A stretch of 64,000 bases of DNA from Gautieria morchelliformis (Eukaryota > Basidiomycota > Agaricomycetes > Gomphales > Gomphaceae), in the NCBI GenBank assembly GCA_015179125.1, contig WHVA01000460.1, positions 28,342 to 92,341 on the forward strand. The letters run 5' to 3'. The notes under the pieces are model-generated. The model saw only the letters and a list, made by a program, of their open reading frames with translations, made no database searches and was not told the origin of the DNA. The position numbers were made by a program, and so were the translations under genes. This document shows, in pieces, positions 41,757 to 53,211 of this stretch; within the stretch, counting starts at the first letter, position 1, and every line of letters starts with the position of its first letter.

Positions 41757-44700
41757 TGTGTGCCCCTGCTGCCTGTACATAACCGGTTTGCCTGTCTTGA
41801 AGTAGAGAATGAAAAGCCCCCACTCCCCTCACTTCGTACAGACCCACCGGATAAAGTCACACAAAAACCAAATCCGACACCCCGTCCATCCCGCATCCGC
41901 CCTTGGGAGAAACGCCTTCCGAAGCGCTATGTTGTCACTGCCACCCCTGGCCCCAAGTCACTAGTCATTAAGGTGGAGATCCAGACGACGGATACTGCGG
42001 AAGTCAAATCTGGACCCGCCCTTGTCGATTGCAGGGCCACTGGTCAGTTTATAGACCGGGACTATGTGGAATGGAACTGACTGACCACGCGGAAGTTGCA
42101 ACGTGCAATCCTGGTGTTCAATGTGGATGGAAGCCCCAATGAGGCAGGGTCCATCACGGAGATAGTAGACACAATTCTCTGCTACGATGGGCACTCAGAA
42201 CGCACTTCCTTTGCAGTCACCAGCCTGGGGAAGCAAGACATCATCCTCGGGTTCACCTGGCTTCAGGAGCACAACCTGGAGATCAATTGGCAGACTCGGA
42301 AGGTACTGATGAGTCGATGTCCAGCCAAGTGTCACATGTGCCGGTCGGAAGTGCGGAAGGAACGCCAGGAGCAGCGGAAGACCGAACGGCTCATACAGAC
42401 ATGTCATTCTGGCCCCCATCCACTGCTTGCAGAAGAAGACTTGGAAGCGGAATTTGAACCGGATCCCACTCCCAATTCCGATTCCGATTCCGATTCCGAT
42501 TCCGACTCCGACGTCATCCGACTCGGCCTGGAAGACACTCTGGCGGAAGGGGAGCGCTTGCTGTACGTAAACCTTCCGCCGGAAGCGGAACACATCCGCG
42601 CCACCGGAAATATTTCGCAACGCCTTGCTGAAGCCTCCAAGAAGCATGATAGAGCGGAGGCGGAAATTCCGGAGTACCTGCGGGAGTTCGAGGACGTCTT
42701 TTCCAAGGAGTTGTTTGATGCCCTGCCTCCATGGAAGCTGTGGGACCATGCCATCGAGTTGGAGCCTGGGTCAAAACCCACCAACTGCAAAGTCTACCCG
42801 CTGTCACCCAAGGAGCAGGTAGAGCTCAATGCATTCCTTGCGGAAAACCTCCGTACAGGGAGGATCCGCCCCTCCAAGTCACCCATGGCATCTCCGGTGT
42901 TCTTCATCAAGAAGAAGGACGGCTCGCTCAGACTTGTGCAGGATTACCGGGCCTTGAATGCGATCACAATCAAGAACCGGTACCCCATTCCACTCATTTC
43001 CGAACTAATCACACAACTCCGCGGGGCAAGGTACTTCACTAAGCTGGATGTCCACTGGGGCTTCAATAATGTTCGGATCTGAGAGGGAGACGAGTGGAAG
43101 GCTGCATTCCGCACCAACCGGGGACTCTTTGAGCCACAGGTCATGTTCTTCGGCCTCACCAAAAGTCCCGCCACATTCCAGACGATGATGAATGACATTT
43201 TCCGTGACATGATAGTAGAAGGGGTTGTCTGCGTCTACCTCGTGTTATGACCGTTCATTTCCGACTTCTGACCTTCAGTTCCGCAACACTTTCCGCCCCT
43301 CCGATATTTCCGACATTTCGCCCATTGTTCTATTCCCTTGTTCTTTCGACTCTATTACTCGGACCCACCGGACCCGTTTCATCGTTCATCAAAACCACAT
43401 ATCCGGTCACCCTTGTAATTCGTTGTCAGATATGTTTTCCCGACCCCTTGTTCTTTGCCATTGTTCTACCTTACCCTGAACCCCCCTTGTAGTCCCATTG
43501 TTCCCAATAGTTAGTTCCCACGCATTGTCTACTCGACTTCCGCTTCCTCCGGAATTTGCTTAGTACCATATCATTACCTGTTGTCTCAGCTCTTTGTATA
43601 AAAGCCTGTCATGTATGTCTCTTATCCTGCAATCAGATAATCACCTTCGATACTTGATTTCCTTCGCTCCATCTCCTGTTCTTAGCACAGCGAGTCTAGC
43701 AAGATCTCAGTCTCTCTCTGCCTTCCGTCTTCCGCCTTCCGCCTCAGTTCCGACCCAAGTTCCGACCAACCTTTGGTTCAGTACTTTCCGACTTCCGACT
43801 CAGTTCCGAAATACTTAGGACGATAGTTTCATTGGGGGCGCAACCTATAAGTTGAAGCCGCTGTCCTTTCCAGTTCCGACTTAGTGGAAATCTTGATACG
43901 TAACACCTCGCTGACATCCTCATCTTCACAAAAACAATGTCCAAACATCGGGAAGTCATGCGGAGAGTGCTGGAATGGCTCCAGGAGTACAACCTGTGTC
44001 TCAAGCCGGAAAAGTGCGAATTTGAGCGGACGCGGATAGAGTATCTTGGGGTGATTGTGTCGGAAGGCAAGGTGGAAATGGATCCAGTCAAAGTTTCTGG
44101 TGTGTCGGATTGGCCCGTGCCGCAGAACAAGAAGGAGGTCCAGTCCTTCATTGGGTTTGTCAATTTCTACCGGCGGTTCATCAAGGACTTCTCCTGCCAC
44201 GCCCGTGCCCTCTTCGACCTCACCAAGAAGGAGGTTGGATGGCGGTGGGGAGAGCCGGAACAGGCCTCCTTCGACAAACTCAAAGAGCTGATCACTTCTG
44301 CCCCGGTCCTGATCTTTCCCGACGACTCTCGCCCTTACCGAGTCGAGGCGGATTCTTCCGACACAGCTACCAGAGCAGTCTTGTCACAACAGTCACCGGA
44401 AGATGGTGGGGGGTGGCATCCGATTGCCTTCTTCTCTAAGAGCCTTAGTCCGGTCGAGCGGAACTATGAGATCCATGACAAGGAGATGCTGGCAATCATC
44501 TGAGTGCTGGAGGAGTGGCGACACTTCCTTGAGGGTGCTCTACGCCCATTTGAGATCTGGACAGACCACAAGAACCTCGAGTATTTCCGCACGTCTAAGA
44601 GGTTGAACCAACGACAAGCACGGTGGTCCCTACACCTGTCCTGGTTCGACTTCATGCTCCACCACCGGCCCGGCCACACCATGGGCAAGCCCGATGCCCT

Positions 44701-46333
44701 ATCCCGCCGTGCGGATCATGGAAGCGGAAGTGGGGACAATGCGGATATGACACTGCTCCGCCCAAGTCTCTTTGCAATCCGTGCCCTAGAGGGAGTGACT
44801 GCAGTTGGGGTGGAAGCGGAAATGCTCCGGGATATCCGGAGGCAGTACCGGAATAGAGAGAAGGAGTCGGTGGTGAAGGCAGTGGAGGAACTTCGGAAAG
44901 GGCACTCACGGTCTGTATGGGCAGCGGAATGGTCGGAACGTGATGCACTGCTCCACTTCAGAGGCAAGGTCTATGTTCCAGGTGGGGTGGACCTCCGCCG
45001 CTGCATCGTGTCCCAGCACCACGACACACGGGTTGCTGGGCATGCTGGCAGGTGGAAGACGCTGGAGTTAGTGGCTCGGAATTACTGGTGGCCCCAGATG
45101 TCCCGCTACATTGGACAGTACGTGAAGACATGTGACCTTTGTCTCCGAACCAAAGCACAACGACATCCGCCCGTCGGAGAACTTGTTCCGCTCCCGATTC
45201 CCGAATCCTGCTGGGACACCATCAGTGTCAACTTCATCGTTGAACTCCCAGAGTCTCATGGCTATGACACGGTCATGAACGTCGTGGATTCGGTAAGCAA
45301 GGTGTCCCACTTCATTCCGACGCACACGACAATCACAGCCCTCGGAGTGGCCCACCTGTTCCTTGCACATGTCTGGAAGTTGCATGGGCTCCCGAAACAA
45401 GTTGTTTCCGACTGAGGTCCGCAGTTTGTCGCAGAACTGACTTGGGAGCTCTACTGCCTGCTCGGCATAAAGCTGGCTACCACCACAGCACACCATCCGC
45501 AGGGTGACGGACAGACGGAACGGGTCAATCAGGAGTTGGAGCAATATCTCCGCCTCTTTGTCAATGAGAGGCAGGATGACTGGGATGAGTTACTTCCACT
45601 GGCGGAATTCCAATACAACAACCATGTACATTCCGCCACACAACAGACTCCCTTCATGCTTGACTCTGCTCTGGACGACACCCGCGGATGGGCTTCAAGC
45701 CACGCCAGACTGACTCCCGACTTGAGACGGTCAATGAGTTCCGGGACCGCATGGACTCCACCCTTTCGGAAGCCAAGTCGGCCTTGCGAAGGTACTACAA
45801 CCAATGCCAGGTTCCTGCCCCAGAGTACCAAGTTGGAGACAAGGTGTACCTAGATGCAAGTGACATCCGCACCACATGCCCTTCGCAGAAGCTTGCCCAC
45901 CGCTACCTTCGGCCCTTCACAGTGACGCGGAGGGTTGGACGGAATGCATACCGCCTCCGACTTCCGATGTCCATGTCCCGCCTCCACCCCGTCTTCAACG
46001 TGGTGAAGTTACTCCCTATGCTTGAGGACCCAATTCCAGGTCGGAAGGCTCGTCCACCACCTCCGCCGGAAATTGTAGATGGGGAAGAGCACTATGTGGT
46101 GGAACGGATCCTGGACAGCCGGTTTTTGCGAGGACGACTCCAATTCCTCGTGAAATGGGAAGGGTATGGGTACGAGGAGAATTCGTGGGTCCCGGAGCCA
46201 GATGTTTCCGCTCCAGACAAACTCCGTGAGATCTATAGGACACACCCCGGTGCCCCTCGCCGAATCCGCTCACTGGCATTTCAATCCCTCGTGTCCCGTG
46301 CTTCGAGGACGCAGCACGCTAGAGGGGGGGTGA
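41757..46333 (+). pseudogene. Gypsy-2 pol: protease, RT, RNase H, integrase, chromodomain
   Basis: Protease has ALVDCRATGQFID, where sister proteins carry DCGAT, so the active-site glycine is lost. TGA at 42078-42080 follows. [24 protein letters not shown] at 43080-43082 (NVRI*EGDEW), [20 protein letters not shown]. The catalytic VYL-DDILIF is split by a solo LTR, and the base change leaves Ala for the first Asp. RNase H has TGA at 44501-44503. Integrase: QHHDTRVAGHAGRW..CDLCLRTK zinc finger, TGA at 45413-45415 (QVVSD*GPQFV), frameshift near 45690. Chromodomain: VERILDSRFLRGRLQFLVKW. The four stops sit where Arg is expected (CGA to TGA). Confidence 0.88.
43243..43905 (+). repeat. Solo LTR-B copy 1, TSD CCTCG
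   Basis: 663 bp, TGTTATGACC..GATACGTAACA, flanked by CCTCG at 43238-43242 and 43906-43910. Contains TTGTATAAAAGCC (TATA-like, about 43593) followed by a likely transcription start and U5. It sits exactly in the RT catalytic motif of gypsy-2. No internal region, so a solo LTR left by recombination. The same family occurs at 53212. Confidence 0.9.
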
Positions 46334-46821
46334 TGTCAGGGGACACCCTGTTTTCCATTTCCAGTTCCGACACCACACCCAGTTCCGACTCCATTTCCGA
46401 CTCCGGTTCCGGTTCCGATTCCATCTCCGCCTCTGCTTTCGGAAATGATTCCGCTTCTGGGAGAACTTCCACCAGTTCTGTTCGCCTTGCCAGTTCCACT
46501 CCATTCCGACTTCCACTCTCGGAACAGTGTCAGAAATCAAGCGACTCGCATAATAGGTGGCATCAAGGGTCAATCAAGGGTCAGGGTGGTCAGGGAGATG
46601 CAGGGTCGATGGCGGGTGCCAAGTGTTGTCCCTGGCTGCGCAGCGTAGTATAATACGGGGTCGCTGACATTGGGGGTCCTTAGACTTTTCTCTTTGGATT
46701 TCCCCTTGTCAGGTGAGAATCTCCTCTCTTGTATACTCTGTTCATTTATACATACTTTGGATTTCCCCTTGTCAGTTCTGTGGTAGTGTGATCTCCACAA
46801 CCAGCCAGGGTTGCCCTTACA
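46334..46821 (+). repeat. Gypsy-2 3' LTR
   Basis: 488 bp, TGTCAGGGGACACC..CCCTTACA, preceded by the purine tract AGAGGGGGGG. A few substitutions and a 3-bp indel relative to the 5' LTR show that the element is older than the copia inside it. Confidence 0.88.
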
Positions 46822-49800
46822 GATAGGCTCTTTTGGGTCTCGAAGTACTCGAGCCCCTTGTGGTCTGTGATGAGGGTGAACCTTCGCCCCAGCAGTTTGT
46901 CCTCCCATTTCATGAGAGCCTCGAGCACCGCGATCGTCTCGTGCTCGTGAGTCCGGTAGTGTTGCTGAGCAATGCTGAACTTCTTTGACAAGAAGCCGGC
47001 TGGTCGACAGGTTTTCCAGTCAGGACCTTGGCCGTAGACCGCACCAATGCCGGCTTTTGATCCATCGGTGATCACCCAGATCGGCTCTGGGCACCTTGCG
47101 TCTACTGGACGCAGGATCAGGGCCTTACAGGCCAACGCCTTAATGCTTTGCCAGCATTTGTCGAGCAGTGGTGTCCATTCGAATGGACGGTTATTACGCG
47201 CACAGCCTGATAGCGGGGTGGTATATGCGCTAACATCAGGCATGTAGTGTGCCAGATACTGTACCAGCCTGAGGAAACGCTGGACGTCGTTGAACGTCCG
47301 TGGCCTGCACCATTCGCGGATGCGTTGCATCTTATCCTCGTCGGCATGTACCCCTCGGCCATCGATCATATGGCCGAGGCACTCCATTTGGATGGAGTAG
47401 AGGTCCACCTTTTTCTTGCTCAGAAAGAGGTGGTTCTTCCTCAGTCTGTCAAAGACGATGTAGAGGTGCTCTTCATGCTCTTGTATTGAGAGCGAGAATA
47501 TGAAGATGTCGTCCATGTATACATGGACGAAGCGACCTATGCAGTTGCGGAAAATGGCTGTCATCAGCCGTTGGAATGTTGATGGGGCGTTACAGTCCCC
47601 CATCTGTATCACCTGGCTCCTGAAGGTGCCGAGGATCGTGGCAAAGGCTGTCGTTGCTACGTGATCCGGATGAATCCAGATCTGCTCGTATGCTTCTGAC
47701 ATATCGAGTTTTGTTCAATATTGGCAGTGAGCCATGTTGCTGCGTATGATATCCTGATCCAGGAAGGGCGTGACGTCCTTCACCGTGTTCTTGTTCTGCT
47801 GGCGCAGATCGAAGACAGTTCTCAACGTACCGTTCTTCTTCGGCACACACAGCATGGGCACTGCCTGCTGCGCTACTGCCAGAATCCACCACTTTGCAGT
47901 GGTGTATCATTCTATCTTTGCCGACAGTTCCTCTCGGAAGTGTTCGGGGCATTTCAGTAGTCGATACCGCATGTGCTTGTTGGGATCAATGAGGTTGATC
48001 TCATGGTTGATCTCCCGCAGTGGCGGGAGTTCTAATGGAATTCCACTGACTAGGTCAGTGATTCTTTCCATCCATTCCTCGCGGAGGCGAGGAAGGTCAT
48101 CATCCGTGAGGATGATGGTAGTGGTTGACTTAGATGCCGTTAGGCGCTGTTGGCGTCTATTAGGTCCCGCGGCGCGTGGGCCCGCTTTCCTCTTTCCCAT
48201 CACTTTCACCGTTAGGTGAGAGCGTCTCTCCCTATGGCTGTAGGGTGAGTTCGAGGACGAGTCGTCCCGCGACTCGTCCTCCTGGCTTCAATGAGCCAGG
48301 TTCAGCTTCGGCGCTTGGGTGATCATGCTCACCCGTGGCCCTTTGTCCTCGTTCTTCGATTCGTCATCGTCGAATGAGACCTTGCCCATGGGGATCACCT
48401 CGTTTCCCTTGCAAATCGTCCCTGGGCTCGAGAAGTCCAGGGTTATGCCGAATCTCCTTAGGAACGGTGTCCCTAAGATCGCGTCGTAATATTCGATGTT
48501 TGCTACGTCGAAATATTCGTCGTATGTCCCACGACCAAACTTGACGGTCGTGTTCGTTCCATAGTTGATCGTGGAATGGGTGCCTATGCAGGCTAGTTGC
48601 AGCGCGATTGGTTGCTCCAGGGAGAACATCTTCATCCCTGTAGCTCATGTGAATTCGGGGGACAGCAGTACCCCTTCGCTGCCGCTATCTAGCAGGCAGT
48701 GGGCTTTTACGCCATTTATTTCCCAGTACCCCGATAGGGTACGGTTCTCACTGCGTGGACGCGTTGGCCGCGTCCTGTGTTTGCTTCGGTGGTGATACAC
48801 CGGCTCGGCCGCCTTGTCTGGCGTGACCGATGTGCGTGCCGCCATGACCTTCATGGCAGTTTCGTCTTCCAGCGCGAATCTGATCGCGCTGGACCTGTAG
48901 GTGGTGTCCTCCACCTCTTCGTCCCATTCATAGTATTGGGACGGCTCAGGGTCCCACTCTTCAGCAGGCGCGTCTCCGTTATCCGGAGTGTCGTTGGGTT
49001 GGGGATCACCCTCCCCCTCTTCATCAATCTGTTGAAGAGAGTTTTGACCGAGATCCGTCTCCGGATCCTCGGCTTCACCGTCGTGCCTCATGGCCGCTGT
49101 CCTTATACCGGATCTAGGCCGGGGGCACTCTGCCTTCTTGTGGCCAGGTTGGCCGCATTCAAAGCATGTGGTGTTGCTTTGGCTGCCGCTGGGCCTGTCG
49201 TTGGGCCGGCCTGACATTTTCGTCGGTGGGGCAGGTCGTGGGGACGACCCTGACGCTTGAGGCTGTTTAGCTTCAGGTGGGCGTCCAGCTTGTGCTGGGC
49301 GTGAGGGCGGTAGCCGTAGTCCTGTTCCGCTTCTTGCGAACAGGCTGGGCCTGGTCAGGCCCGCTTGTGTTAACGGCTTGCTCCCTGTGAGCCGGGCAGC
49401 GCTTTCTGCGCGGCGCATCCCCATGTTGTATTGGGATGCCTCCTCGATCATCCCGGCCGTCTCTAACAGTTGCTCTATTGAGCTGCTCTCGGCATTATAG
49501 CCCTTTTTGAGGACCTTGTTGCGCAGCGTTTCGCGCAGCGCCGATACGAACTGTCTCCGGAACATGTACTCGTCTGGCGGCTATATCATACGTGCCGCGT
49601 ATTTCATGAGCTCGTTCAGCATCTCCTGAACGGTTTTCATGCCTTGCATGACCGCGTCGAATTTGTTCGATGCGTGATGGTATGTCAGTGTGTGCAGGAA
49701 CCTCTTTTGAAGGCCTTGCATCACAGATTCCAGCATCCAGTTGTGGACCTGGCGATCGAAGCGTTCAACGTTTCAAAGGAACCACTCTTGGGCTTCGCCG

Positions 49801-51539
49801 GTGAGGCGAGTGCCCACATAGCCGACCTGCGTGTCAATGCTGGTTGGCCCTAGGAGGCAATTCATTTTTAGCCATCGTAGGATGGCTGCCACGAAGATTT
49901 CAAACTCTTCGAGGTCCGATCCTCCTGCATATGGCTCGGGGTGGGCCAATTTTACGCCGGCCTTCGCTAGCACAGACTTCTCCGGGTCTGTGTCCACGGC
50001 GTCTGCCAACGCCACGCGGATCATCCATGTGATCCCGTCATACGGCTCCATTGGTATGACGTCGGCCTGGTCAGGGATTCCCTGGCCTTCCGTTGGGGCC
50101 ATGGATCGCTCGCGCGGTTGTGACGCCGCGCGGGGCAGGCTGTTATACGCCCTGACAGGCCCCGGGCCCGGATCGGGCTCGGGATCGGGAGCATTTTGTG
50201 CTCTCGGTTCTGGGGGCGTTTTGTGCGTGGTGTCCCTGGTCAGTCCCGCGTTGCGGATCCGTAGCCTGCTGTTGTAGGCAGCGCGCGCTTGCCGTGTGTC
50301 CTGTACGGCTTGCGTGAGCTGCTCATCGGGCAGCTGAGCGGTGTGGCTGTGGGCCACCGTCTCTTTGGTGTTCTTGGCTAGTAGCTCGAGTGCCCGTGTG
50401 TGGCGGCGCGCGGCTGTGGCTTCTTTACGCTGCCAGTGTGCGACTTCGAGCTCTAAGCTCTCGGTCGTCGTTTCAGAGTCAGGCTCTGAGGCGACCTGAT
50501 CCCTAACAATCTATTGGATCGTTTTACGGCTGTCCGTTGGGGCAGCCGGTTGCTCCTGAGGTTCGTTCCCGAACCTTACGTCCTGTTCGACCGGGACGGC
50601 TGGCGGCGGCATTCGCTGTTTGTCTCGCTCCTTTCGGTGCGCGTCGCAACTGCGTTTGTTAGCTGCGGACTGTCCCGAGCTCGGACGAGTTGCGTCGCGT
50701 TCCCCGCGTGCGTTTGTTAGCTGCGGACTGTTGCGAGCTCAGACGAGTTGCGTCGTGTTCCCCACGTGCGTTTGTTAGCTGCGGACTGTCACGAGCTCGG
50801 ACGAGTTGCGTCGCGTTCCCCGCGTGGGCGGAGTGCTTTCTGGACGTCCTCCAGCGTGGCTGCGTCTTGCAGCCTGACCTCCTCTGCCTGGTGGAGTTCC
50901 TTGCTGATTGCCATTAGGGCGGCGGCAGCGTTGTCAAGCTGCGATGCCAGCTGATCGTGCTTGTGGCGTGTCAGCGTACTTCGGTGCAGCGCAGCCTGCA
51001 CCTGTTTGTTCAGGGCCTCTGCTGTCTCGTGGTCGATGGCGTGAGCCCTCGAGCTCTTGCGACTAGAGCTCGAGTATTCCGAGTCCTGACCTTCGTCTGG
51101 GGCTCGTCTCTTTTGCCGTCATCCTTCTTCAGGGACGATCTTCATCGCTCTACTTCCTGAGCGTTGGTTTGAGTCGTGGCTTTGTGCCCGCCTCGACATT
51201 GTTGCTCTACCGTCTGACGACGGCGAGACTTCTCTGCCCTTTCCTTTGTCCTTGGGCAGAGGGAGATGGGGGGGCGGCGCCAGCTTGTTGCTCGGCGTCG
51301 TCTCTTCTTCGGCCACGCTCGACGAGACGTGGTCGGGGTTTTCCTCGTCCTCTACTGAGGGGACGAGGGCAGTGAGATCTATGATCTCTCCGTCTTCTAT
51401 CGTCCTGTTCTCTTGGTCCAGGATAGCGTCAGCCGTCGTGTCACTGGGCTGCGCCTGGGGTGTGGACCTCGAGCTCGTCGCTCGTGTCCGTCTTCGACTG
51501 CGTGGAATCATCATGCTCGCAGCCGACAGTAGAAGGTCT
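46822..51539 (-). pseudogene. Gypsy-3 gag-protease-RT-RNase H remnant
   Basis: Gag begins near 51539 with an acidic/Ser-rich N-terminus (EDGEIIDLTALVPSVEDEEN), a helical region (RHKHDQLASQLDNAAAALM), core AGGSDLEEFEIFVAAILRWL and a knuckle CFECGQPGHKKAECP (about 49140). Protease: HCLLDSGSEGVLLSPEF with the DSG triad intact, then EYFDVANIEYYDAILGTPFL. RT: AVPMLCVPKKNG-type segment, MSEAYEQIWIHPDHVATTAF, VYMDDIFIFSLSIQEHEEHL (YMDD, about 47490-47520). RNase H: VITDGSKAGIGAVYGQ and RFTLITDHKGLEYF. Several stops and shifts (for example near 51117, 48650, 47705-47720, 47910) make it a pseudogene. Confidence 0.85.
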
Positions 51540-51652
51540 ACTGGAGGGTCTCAATGATGTTTAGTCGTCGACGCAGCGATCTTTTTCAAGATTGCTTCGA
51601 ATCCACTATCAGTTGGTCGCGTGGCGATCAACCGCAGGATAGTTCAAAAAGG

Positions 51653-51865
51653 TGTAAAGATGTCTATCTTAAGCCTTAGGTCACAAGAGCACGACAGAAC
51701 TTGACCAATGTGTGGTATTCTGATGCTACGTAGTGACAGTGTAAGGGTAAGATGCGATGGGGACCGCTAGCCGGTTCCCACGCATAAACTATACAGTGGG
51801 TCCCTAAGGGGCCCACTGGGATTATGTAATATCTAATGTACATGTAGATACACGGGTTATTTACA
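51653..51865 (-). repeat. Gypsy-3 5' LTR
   Basis: 213 bp on the minus strand, TGTAAATAACCCGTG..GACATCTTTACA. Matches the shared LTR of gypsy-4/gypsy-5 (60050-60232 with 61333-61364). Confidence 0.82.
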
Positions 51866-52218
51866 CAGGCGGATGTCGTTGCGCTTTGGTTCGGAGACAA
51901 AGGTCACATGTATTCACATACTGTCCAATGTAGCTGGACATCTGAGGCCACCAGTAATTCCGAGCCACTAACTCCAGTGTCTTCCACCTGCCAGCATGCC
52001 CAGCGGCCCGTGTGTCATGGTGCTGGGACACGATGCGGCGGCGAAGGTCCACCCCACCTGGAACATAGACCTTGCCTCTGAAGTGGAGCAGTCCATCACG
52101 TTCTGACCATTCCGCTGCCTGTACAGACCGTGAGTGCCCTTTCCGAAGTTCCTCCACTGCCTTCACCACCGACTCCTCCTTCTCTCCATTCCGGTACTGC
52201 CTCCGGATATCCCGGAGC
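51866..52218 (-). pseudogene. Integrase fragment of the gypsy-2 family
   Basis: About 118 codons nearly identical to gypsy-2 residues around 44830-45180: MLRDIRRQYRN, LRKGHSRSV.AAEWSERD, LHFRGKVYVPGGVDLRRRI and the zinc finger SQHHDTRAAGHAGRW..CDLCLRTKAQRHPPV. Truncated at both ends: by the gypsy-3 LTR on the left and by gypsy-4 on the right. It shows that another gypsy-2 copy once occupied this spot. Confidence 0.85.
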
Positions 52219-53211
52219 AAGGACGAAGACAAAAAAGGCGAGCCCCCGACGACGGTCAGGGCCCAGAATACTTGAGCTCAAGTCGCAAGAGCTCGAGGAC
52301 TCATGCCATCGACAATGAGATGGCGGAGGCAATGAACAAGCAGGTGCAGGACGCGCTGCACTGGAATGCCCTCATGGGCCACAAGCACGATCACATTGCA
52401 TCGCAGCTTGATAACATCGCTGCTGCCCTCATGAAGGTTGGCAAAGAGCTCCACCAAACTGAGGAGATCAGGCTGCAAGACATGGCCATGCTGGAGGACA
52501 TCCAGACGGCCCTCTGCTCACGCAGGGAACGCGGTACGCCATGTCAAAGCTCGCAACAGTTCGCAGCTAGTGAACGTGACCATGAAGTGGAAGACCCTCA
52601 GCGAAAGGAACTGGACAGGAAGCGAATGCCACCGCCAGCCGTCCCAGTCAAACAGGACGTGCGGTTCTGAAATGAACCCCAAGAAGAAACGGCTGCCCCC
52701 ACGGACAGCCGCAAGACAATCCAACAGATCATCAGAGAGCAGGTCGTCTCAGAGCCTGACTCTGAAGCGATGATGGAGAGCCTAGAGCTTGAAGTCGCGC
52801 ACTGCCAGTGAAAAGAGGCCACAGCCAGCTGCCGCCATATGTGGGCCCTCGAGCTGCTGGCGAAGAACACTGAGGAAGCGGTGGCCCAAAGCCACGCCGC
52901 TCAACAGCCCAACGAGCAGCTCACGTGAGCCATGCAGGACGCACAACAAGCATGCGCAGCCTACAACAGCAGGCTGTGGATCTGCAATGTGAGACTGATG
53001 GGGGACACCAGGCACAAAACACCCCCAGACCTGAGAGCACAAAATGCTCCTGATCCCGAGCCTGACCTGGGCCCGGGGCCCGTCAGGGTATACAACAGCC
53101 TGCCCCGTGTGACATCACAGCCGCGTGAACAATCCATGGCCCCAACAGAGGGCCAGGGCATACCGGATCAGGCTGACGTTGTACCGCTGGAGCCGTACGA
53201 CAGGCTCACAC

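Larger units (their letters stand above)
34662..46821 (+). mobile_element. Gypsy-2, chromodomain Ty3/gypsy element with nested copia
   Basis: 5' LTR 34662-35006 plus 40271-40415 (interrupted by copia), gag 40603-41754, pol to 46333, 3' LTR 46334-46821. Without insertions it would be about 6.2 kb. The bases flanking the two LTRs differ (CTGGG on the left, GATAG on the right), and the flanking elements differ too, so this is not a simple insertion. Confidence 0.88.
46822..51865 (-). mobile_element. Gypsy-3, second gypsy family, 3'-truncated
   Basis: Minus strand: 5' LTR (51653-51865), gag, protease, RT and part of RNase H. It stops at 46822 within RNase H (..EYFETQKSL), where the gypsy-2 LTR begins; integrase and 3' LTR are not in place. 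Same family as gypsy-4 and gypsy-5. Confidence 0.85.
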
